Of a stretch of 64,000 nt of DNA, positions 56,935 through 64,000 are shown one piece after another. How positions within the stretch are numbered: the first letter of the stretch is position 1; the number at the start of each line of letters is the position of its first letter. The notes beneath the pieces are model-generated. The model worked only from the letters and a program-made list of their open reading frames with translations. It did no database searches and was not told where the DNA came from. Origin of the DNA: Nissolia schottii (lineage: Eukaryota > Streptophyta > Magnoliopsida > Fabales > Fabaceae); contig QANU01075037.1 in assembly GCA_003254905.1 (NCBI GenBank), forward strand, positions 393,121-457,120, written 5' to 3'. The position numbers were made by a program, and so were the translations under genes.

Positions 56935-57600
56935 GTTTCTTCTTATGAACGTTTTGGTTTCTTTTAAGTAAACATGTTGCATAATATAATACAACAACAA
57001 AGATATTCATGAGAAGTTCTCCGGTTAGTACATAAATACAAGAATGTCCTACAACATCCACAAACAATTATACCAACAAAATATTATATAATCCAACCTC
57101 TATAGACATATAAACCAATATATTTGCACAGAGAAACCAACATGATAACACAAATAAGCCAACATGCTAAAACAATGACAAATAAACAAAAACAAACCAC
57201 CATCTTAAATCACATACACCAACCTATCAAAACATGCAAACCAACATCTAAAAAAACAAGACATCAACATCATGACATCCCCAAACAATGAGACTAACCC
57301 AACATTTGTAGATAGATAAACCAACACACTTACATAGATAAATCAACACAGTAACACAAATAAACCAACATGCTAAAACAATGACAAATATACAAAAACA
57401 AACCACCTACTTACATCACATAAACCAACCTATCAAAACATGCAAACCAACATCTAAAAATACAACACACCAGTATCATAAAACAAATAAACTGATAACT
57501 ATGAACACATAAACCAACAACTAAACTAATAACAAACTAACATCAACTTCAAACATACACACCAGTAAATATGCAAAACCAAACAAGCATCGCGACCAGA
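56935..57600. repeat. CCAACAT-rich block with a 206-bp tandem duplication
   Basis: Plus-strand C/A-rich DNA built of AAACCAACATG and ATAAACCAACA words. Long matching stretches recur 206 bases apart: AACATGCTAAAACAATGAC at 57161 and 57367, and CCAACATCTAAAAA at 57241 and 57447. A further CAACAACAA/AACAATAG simple region follows to about 57780. A Cys- and Ser-rich minus-strand frame here comes from the repeat. Confidence 0.8.
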
Positions 57601-57779
57601 CAAACTAACTTCCAAAGAGTGACAAACCATTGTAAACCATAGAGACCAATAGCCTATGGCATACAACAACAGAAAAAACAAATAAACTACATAACAAAAA
57701 CAACAGCAATAATAACAAGAACAACAACTACAACAACAAGAAGAAGAATAAGAACAATAGCAACAACAATAACAAGCAC

Positions 57780-58730
57780 AAGTGCCTATTCGACGTCGTG
57801 ATGGAGGACAAGCTGCCAATGACGACGATGAAAGCTGGTGCACAGAGGAGGAGCAACTGCCGAATGGTTTCGTGAATGAGAGTTCAAGAATGTGAATGTG
57901 AGAGTGAGATAGGCAGAGAAAGAGAAGAGGAATAAGACATTTTTTTGTTGGCGAGCCCCACACAAATACAATACACATTGTGGGTATTTTCTACCTAATA
58001 CATACGATGTCAAGTATTGTTGTTAATTTTTGTTGTTCACCTAATAGAACAATATTAAATTACATTAGACATTGTTTTATCATCACCTTTCCCATCCTCA
58101 CCAGCATCTCTCTCCTCAGCCACCTCCACTCACTAGCATAGTACTCTCTCCCTTCAACAATCCTTAATGCTCAGATTTTTCTCTCTAAAGTCCAAAGATT
58201 TTTTACTCTTTGAGGAAACAAAGTGAAGCACTATGTTCTGAAATCTAAAAAACAACAAAGATATGCAGTTACAAAACCAAGATCTACAGTGGTGACAAAA
58301 TCAACAATGTAGCAACGACGACGATGTCAGCAATGTACCGGCGACGAACGAGATATGGCTGATTTCTTCTATTGAGTATTTGATCTTTATTTTATCTGGA
58401 TTTCATTTCTTTTCCTATTTTCGTTTTCTCTTTCTTTGTTTTTCTTATGAGTTATTTGGGGTGGGTTGTGATCGCCGGAGGCAACACCACCCTCAAATCT
58501 AGATTCAGAATTTTGAATAAAATGTTGATACCTTCATAAAAATAATTTTTACTTTTTTTCAGAAAGTTTATATATATATATATATATATATATAAAAAGT
58601 TGGTAACTTTTTTTATGTTGGTATTTTATTGTAAAAGGTTAATACATTTTGTTTAAAAAGTTAATCTATATTTTTTAAATATTAGTACCTTTTTAAAAAA
58701 GTTGGTACCCATGGAGGTAGAGGTAGTCGC
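57780..58730. other. Intergenic, no gene recognised
   Basis: Includes a TA microsatellite (58568-58594) and repeated AAAGTTGGTA(A/C)C words at 58598-58710. No gene is supported. Confidence 0.45.
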
Positions 58731-58733
58731 AGT

Positions 58734-60988
58734 CACATATAGAAAATCATTAAATACCGACGGATTTTATTGTGTGATGTCTGCCTGTAAAAACCTTTTT
58801 CGATAATGTTAACGTAAAAGCTCACTGTTACCGATGAATAATTTATCCGTCAGAATAATGTGGCGCCTGCATATTAATGTCAGATATATTTGATGGTAAT
58901 CCCCAAATAATTTAGAAAATATGACAAACATTTAACGATGAATATATCCTCTGGTAACTAGTAATTTTTTTTAATAAATTTAGAGTTTAGGTTTTAGGTT
59001 TAAGGTTTGGAATTTTGGGTTTATTAAATTTCTTATTCAATTTTTTTAATAAACAATAGCAACATAAGTACACCACTAAAAGATTATGATACAATCAATG
59101 GGACTAACAAATTCATTTAAGAAGTTTCTGTGTGTATGTGTGTGTGTGTATAGAGATAGAGACCAAAATAGGTTTCCACATTTTATGATTTAGGTTTTAG
59201 GGTTTGTCATACCAAAATTTATCATACAAATTAATTAATGATCTAGTAAATTAATAATTAATTATTGTGGACACTCAAATCGATGATGCACGTTTAAAGA
59301 CTAACTCGTAAAATCGTTTATAAGTATTGTACTATAATATATGGTTTTGTGGTTAATTATTAGTCTATGTGTAAAGAGATGATAAAAGTGTACATAGACA
59401 ATTTTAGACATTGTAGATACATGTAATTGCTTATTAATATGTCATTACTTTTTCTTATCAATGAGAGTTAATTTAATTTTTTTAAGTATTCGTTTAATGT
59501 TAGGGTTTAAGGTTCAATTGTTATCGACAGATTTTTCAAAATAGCAATGAATATATTCGTTGGTGTTCAATTTTCAATTTTCATTGAGTAGGAGATTTTC
59601 CTCCCAGATGAAATGATGTGTTTCATTTTTTTGCGATTATTGGCAAATTTTAACATTTATGCTCATCTCGTCCTTAAATATGTGAATCCCCTCTTCTTCC
59701 TCATTTTCTCAACTCTCTTTACCTCCCACTCTCTCCTCTCTACTTTCTCCACCACCCACACTCTTAACCCGCCACCCCTATGCCCCTGCCATCTTCGCCA
59801 CCATCCACCGTCGTCGCCACGCCCCCATGCCCACAACCTTGAATTTGTCACGCTCACCACCGCAAATCTATCACGCCCCATCACCGCCACCGCCACCACA
59901 ACCCACCACTGTCGAATCTGCCATGCCCTGTCATTGCCCCTTCCACCGTCGCCACGCCCCTGTCACCATCCACCGTCATCGTCATTACCATCACGCCCTT
60001 GCATCACACAATCATTTTTAATCTTTTACTTTTTTTTTTCATTTTATTTTATTTTGACTGAACTGGATGTGATTGTGTTTCGAGACTATTATTGTTTTAT
60101 TGTGATTTTTTATCTATGATTTAAGAATATGTTCATAATTGATTTGAGTATTTTTTAGGGTTAGAATTTGTGTTAGGATTAGGTTAGGTTAATGCTAGGG
60201 TTAAGGTTAGGGGTAATGTTAGATGATGATTATGTCATGTTTATGTGTAGTGTTTGAGTTAGAGCTAGGGTTAAAGTTAATTTGTGTATTAATATTTTAT
60301 TAACTTGTATATTTATATTTTTTTTACGATATGACAAACAAAAGTGAGCCTCCAGATGTACAGAGAGGGAATCATTCTCCGTCAGCAGATGGTCTGCCAT
60401 CATCAAATTAGGGTTTAATTTATGTCTATATCAAAAGACAATTACCCATTGCCAGAGCTGATCGGGTCTATGACGTTAGGGAATCCTCTGCTTGCAGACG
60501 AAGTCTCTGACAATAATAATGTAGTGTCTACTATAAGATCGAATTAAGTTTTATTTACTAGTCTAGGGAATCCTCTGTCAGCTCGAATTAGGTTTTAGTT
60601 ACTAGCTGTAGGGTAGAGAATCCATTATTGACCACTAATAATGTAAGGTTTTATGGTATTTGTAATAAAAATTGTGTTGTATTTTGAGTTAAATTATTTT
60701 GGTTAGGATAATTAATAATAATATTTATTTTTATTTGTGTATTAATTAATTAATTATTAATATATTTTATTTTATTTTTTTCATTTTTTATGTTTTATTT
60801 TTTTTAAGGATTTTTCGACGGATATGTGTTATTTCTGATATGTGTTACTGACATATGTATTTGCTGATAATTAGTTACCAACGAGCCTATTATTGGCGAA
60901 TAGTATCTTACATAGAATCCTCCGAAACCTTATAAATTTATCAGTAATTCATTCAAATCTATCAGTATTCAGCATTTTTCTAATAGTG
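58734..60988. mobile_element. CACTA-like element, 2.25 kb, TACCGACGG family
   Basis: The left end, CACATATAGAAAATCATTAAA, and the right end, TTTAATGT-type sequence closing in GCATTTTTCTAATAGTG, are imperfect inverted copies (the right end reads CACTATTAGAAAAATGC on the minus strand). Both ends have subterminal CCGACGGAT, CCGATGAAT and GTTACCAACGA words. The interior has no transposase but includes a C-rich minisatellite (59770-60010) and TTAGGGTTAAGG-type repeats (60150-60290). The 3-bp neighbours (AGT and TGA) do not match, so the left terminus is degraded or slightly misplaced. Confidence 0.6.
59770..60010. repeat. C-rich CACCGTCGTCGCCACGCCCC minisatellite
   Basis: Imperfect repeats of CATCCACCGTCGTCGCCACG-type words within the CACTA-like element. 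The 168-codon plus frame over it is Pro/His/Thr-rich and is a by-product. Confidence 0.7.
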
Positions 60989-62390
60989 TGATGCTAAGCT
61001 AGAGATGATGGTGGCATTAGGTTGGACCTTGAAAATGAGATTGGAGAAAAAATTATGGTGTATTGCTTTATTGATGCACCTCTTCATGAATGGTTGGAAT
61101 TGTTAGATTATGATGCACCCAACTTAACTCGATGTATCATAATATATAGTCATTCGTATCATTATTTTATTAATTCAATCTCCACCTTTCATTTTGAAAT
61201 CAATGATAATCTAAGTCACAAGGCACCATGCCTTTCACTTGTTTTATGAACCAAAGCATATATATATTAGCAGACTTAAATTTCGATGCACAATAGGTGA
61301 CCAAAATTCTCGACCTCTTTGTGAACACGAACACGTTCAGCATTTTATATGGTATTAGAAGGAAAGGGCAAACTTGGAAGTTACTATTTGAGACCCATTT
61401 TCTGTCAATTTTCCACTTGGTATGGGTGGAAATAAAAAAAAACATGGGTCTCACGAAAATTTTTCTCCTATTTCTTCCTTCCTTTGCTTTTTCTTGACTA
61501 AACAAGGGAAATTAATTCCTATCCCCACAATTTCCTTCATTTCTCTTCTCTTCCACAACAAATACGCTTTATGTGCAAGTCTTCATTGGTGGAACACACA
61601 TACAGTGAAGGAAGCACAATTGAAATAATGATAATTTGTGAGATTTGACTTGTATCTTTTATCACTTTCTTTCTTCATCCACTCACACCCGATTTATCAT
61701 TAAATGAGACTTTATTAAAATCCATACTTCACTTAAATTTTACTTAAGACAAATATAATGCAAGTCTACAATGTATATCACATCAAATGGGTTTATATAA
61801 CACTGTTTTTATATATGGAGAAATTTTTTTTACTTAATTGATAAAATCAAACAATGTTAGAAAAGGTATTTATATTGTTGGCCATTGATGGTAGGTCGTC
61901 TATAAATATTGTTACTAGTATTTTTTTAATTATTAAAAAATTTTACTTGAATACTATAAAATAATATATATTCATAAAAATATATGTTGATATTTTATAA
62001 AGAGAGAAATTCAAGAAAAATATTTAAAGTAACACCAATAATATTTTTAAATGCTCTAACCTACCAGTCAAACTTGCTCCACCTTGCCTTAAAATGTGAG
62101 TTAGAATAATCTAAAAAATACATTAAAAGTATTTTGGTGGACTAAAAAAGTCAACCTTACAAGTTGAACTCATCTTATTATCATTATTATATACTTCGAT
62201 AGCTAGTTTTAATATTTAATTATAATAACCTATCTTTAAGTAAATTCGTAAAATAGAATATATTAAACATATACAAATATTTTTGTTAGATTATATTTAA
62301 CATGATCGATAACGCGCACAATACAAATAAATAAACGTGTAGAAGTAAGACCTCAAAATCAAAAATCAAAAGAAAAAGAAAAAAAAATTA
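60989..62390. other. Intergenic, no gene recognised
   Basis: A 75-codon plus frame at 61022-61249 begins LENEIGEKIMVYCFIDAPLH and has a protein-like amino acid mix over its first 40 codons, but I cannot place it in a family. The rest is AT-rich. Confidence 0.35.
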
Positions 62391-62622
62391 CGTTTAATAT
62401 ACCGTGCATACGTTTCACTTAATTGTCTACATTAGAAACCAAATAATAATGAAATATAAGTAAAAGAAAACCATCAAAGATAGAAGAACATTACCAATAA
62501 TTGGAATAGTTTTCCTCCAAACACACTTCAAATATAGCACAAAGAAATCGGGAAAAAAAAAGAAAAGAAGGAAAAATTTGACTTGAATGCTGCAAATCTT
62601 TTGTCGAATCTTTGCAAAAATA

Positions 62623-62681
<59 letters not shown>

Positions 62682-64000
62682 CATCGAAAAATAAGTGAAA
62701 AAAAAAAACTAAGAACTAAGTCACTTTTGCAAAGTTGAAAATACAAAAATAAGTCTTAGACTCTTAGCTATAAATCGATTAAACCATAAGAAAAAGAATG
62801 AAAAGTCAAAACAAATTAAAAGGAGAATGGAAAAAAAAATAATGAGAAAAGTGAAAAATATGGTTTGAAAATTTTCTGTTTTATATCAATTCAATATTCT
62901 TACTGAAAAAAATAATCAATCACGATAAATACAAAAAAAAAAATTAAATGAGCTAAATTAAATGAAACTGAATTAAGTTTCTTACGCGATTATGGCTAAA
63001 CTAGCCCAGATTGATTGTTATTTACAATATTTTACATAAGTTACACGGATTGTGAGTATGTCAAATTTTGACACTAAATAACGCGGATTTATTTTTAATT
63101 TATTATCACACTTATTTATTTTTTATGTAATTTATTTTTTTATATAATGAAATTGTTTGGGAATACAGAAGAATTGCGATATAAAAAGCGCGAGAAAAAC
63201 TGTGCCTTAAAATAAAATGAAAATGTAAACTGCAACTACCATGAAATAAATACATAATATAAACCTATTATTGATTAAAGGTAAAGTCTATAACAAAAAT
63301 AATATCACATGTAATTGAAAGGATTTTCGCTTCAAACACACTGTAAAAATAATAATAGCAGCAAAAACTCTAAATCCAAAAAGAATAAAATAAAATAGTT
63401 TACCTTCAAAGCAAATTGTGTGTATTTCGCTGAATCTTCTGTTTTAAAAAAATAAAATAAAAAAAAATCTTCGACAAAAGATATGTAGTGTCGAAAAATA
63501 GAAAATTACGTACAATTGGAAGAATTTTTGCATCATACGCACAGAGAAAAAAATTATTGGTAACAACTCGAATTAAAACTAAAAAAAAAAAGGAAAATCA
63601 TATAAAAGAAAAAATAATATTATATTCAAAGTGCAAACATTTTTCTGAATAAAAATTAATAATAATGAAAATTAGTGAAGGTTTATGGGCAAAATAAAAA
63701 GTCAAAAAAATATTACCATTCATTCGATCAACTTTTCGTCAAACACACCAAAAAAAGATAGCATTTTGAAATCAATAAAAAAGAAAAAGATAAATAATTT
63801 TTTATCTTGAATGCAAAGTACAGTCCTTTCACTTAATCTTTGCAAAAATGACAAAATGATAAAAAATATAATTAATGGTTCAAGAATAAGTCAAAATTCT
63901 TTTCTCCTCTCTCTCTCGTGCGATTTTATTTTGTCAAGTAACACAGTTTTCTATCGTTTTATGTAGCACTACTGAATGATCAGAAATAGTAGCAAAATGA
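62391..64000. repeat. Diverged tandem array of about 204 bp, running off the window
   Basis: A box like GGAATTTTCGTCAAACACAC occurs near 62491, 63310, 63512, 63717 and weakly 63920; the last four are spaced 202-207 bases apart, and 62491 is about four periods earlier. A second box, GCAAA..TTTC(A/G)CT(G/T)AATCTTTGC, follows each at about 100 bases (62401, 62587, 63408, 63628, 63815). Between them the sequence is A-rich. Conservation is low, so unit borders are approximate. Confidence 0.5.
62624..62680. repeat. AAT microsatellite
   Basis: About 19 uninterrupted AAT repeats. The leucine- and tyrosine-run minus-strand frames over it are artefacts. Confidence 0.95.

Noticed and set aside
57526-58013. 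150- and 75-codon minus-strand ORFs rich in Cys, Ser and Tyr
   Set aside because: The Cys/Tyr runs are translations of a CAACAACAA-type simple repeat. There is no family resemblance.
59613-60119. 168-codon Pro/His/Thr-rich plus ORF
   Set aside because: It is generated by the C-rich minisatellite inside the CACTA-like element. An opposing ORF over the same bases is equally open.
62427-62746. Poly-Leu and poly-Tyr minus-strand ORFs
   Set aside because: They are direct translations of the AAT microsatellite.
1-64000. tRNA, rRNA, microRNA precursors and CRISPR arrays
   Set aside because: I scanned for familiar tRNA and microRNA sequences and found none I could support. The TGGTATCA at 52053 is a retroelement primer-binding site and not a tRNA gene. 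CRISPR arrays are not expected in a plant nuclear segment, and the regular repeats here have no spacer structure.

Overview
This is an AT-rich plant nuclear segment. Several things point to a dicot, probably a papilionoid legume such as Glycine or a relative, but this is an impression from the transposon and gene types and no species-level marker was tested. The evidence is: genes split by GT-AG introns, plant-only protein families (WOX, class III peroxidase, Dof/CDF), long AT-rich intergenic DNA, and many plant transposons (Copia, Tat-like Gypsy, L1-type LINE, CACTA/En-Spm and short inverted-repeat elements). A 253-base run of N marks an assembly gap.

I can support four host genes. (1) A WUSCHEL-related homeobox gene of the WOX11/12 type on the minus strand (6028-8494; two exons, 256 aa). 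(2) A class III peroxidase on the minus strand (31051-32557; three exons, 318 aa). (3) A second, closely related class III peroxidase on the plus strand (40397-42714; three exons, 315 aa). The two peroxidases are head to head and each lacks a different one of the classical introns. (4) A Dof transcription factor with a cycling-Dof-factor (CDF) C-terminus on the minus strand (48090 to about 48971). Its short first coding exon was not found and may lie in or beyond the assembly gap. Two lesser items are a GRF-type zinc-finger gene fragment (56070-56386), broken, and an unassigned 54-codon ORF at 22967.

Most of the rest is transposon debris. 1-6 kb holds a cluster of LTR-like 200-bp repeats and small inverted-repeat elements. 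11.4-13.5 kb is a CACTA remnant with a broken TNP2-type transposase. 15.0-16.3 kb is a terminal-inverted-repeat element carrying a 121-bp minisatellite. 21.1-22.0 and 37.0-38.0 kb are dead LINE reverse transcriptases on opposite strands. 25.6-27.9, 29.1-29.9, 39.1, 46.0-46.3 and 58.7-61.0 kb carry CACTA-like subterminal repeat arrays. 39.3-39.9 kb is a solo LTR with a perfect 5-bp target duplication. 42.75-43.02 kb is a Copia-type LTR starting 36 bases after the second peroxidase stop. 43.4-44.6 kb holds Copia gag and reverse transcriptase pieces. 51.7-56.1 kb is a decayed Copia element whose gag is split by a 1,763-bp LTR-like insertion with its own 5-bp target duplication. The last 1.6 kb looks like a very diverged tandem array of roughly 204 bp.

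The host genes do not form an obvious pathway. WOX11/12 proteins act in adventitious and crown root founder cells, CDF proteins in photoperiod and clock output, and class III peroxidases in the cell wall. I see no sign of a wholly new system. The most informative items are the reciprocal intron loss in the peroxidase pair, the two cleanly delimited LTR insertions, the incomplete CDF gene, the hairpin-forming tandem arrays at two loci, and the terminal 204-bp array.
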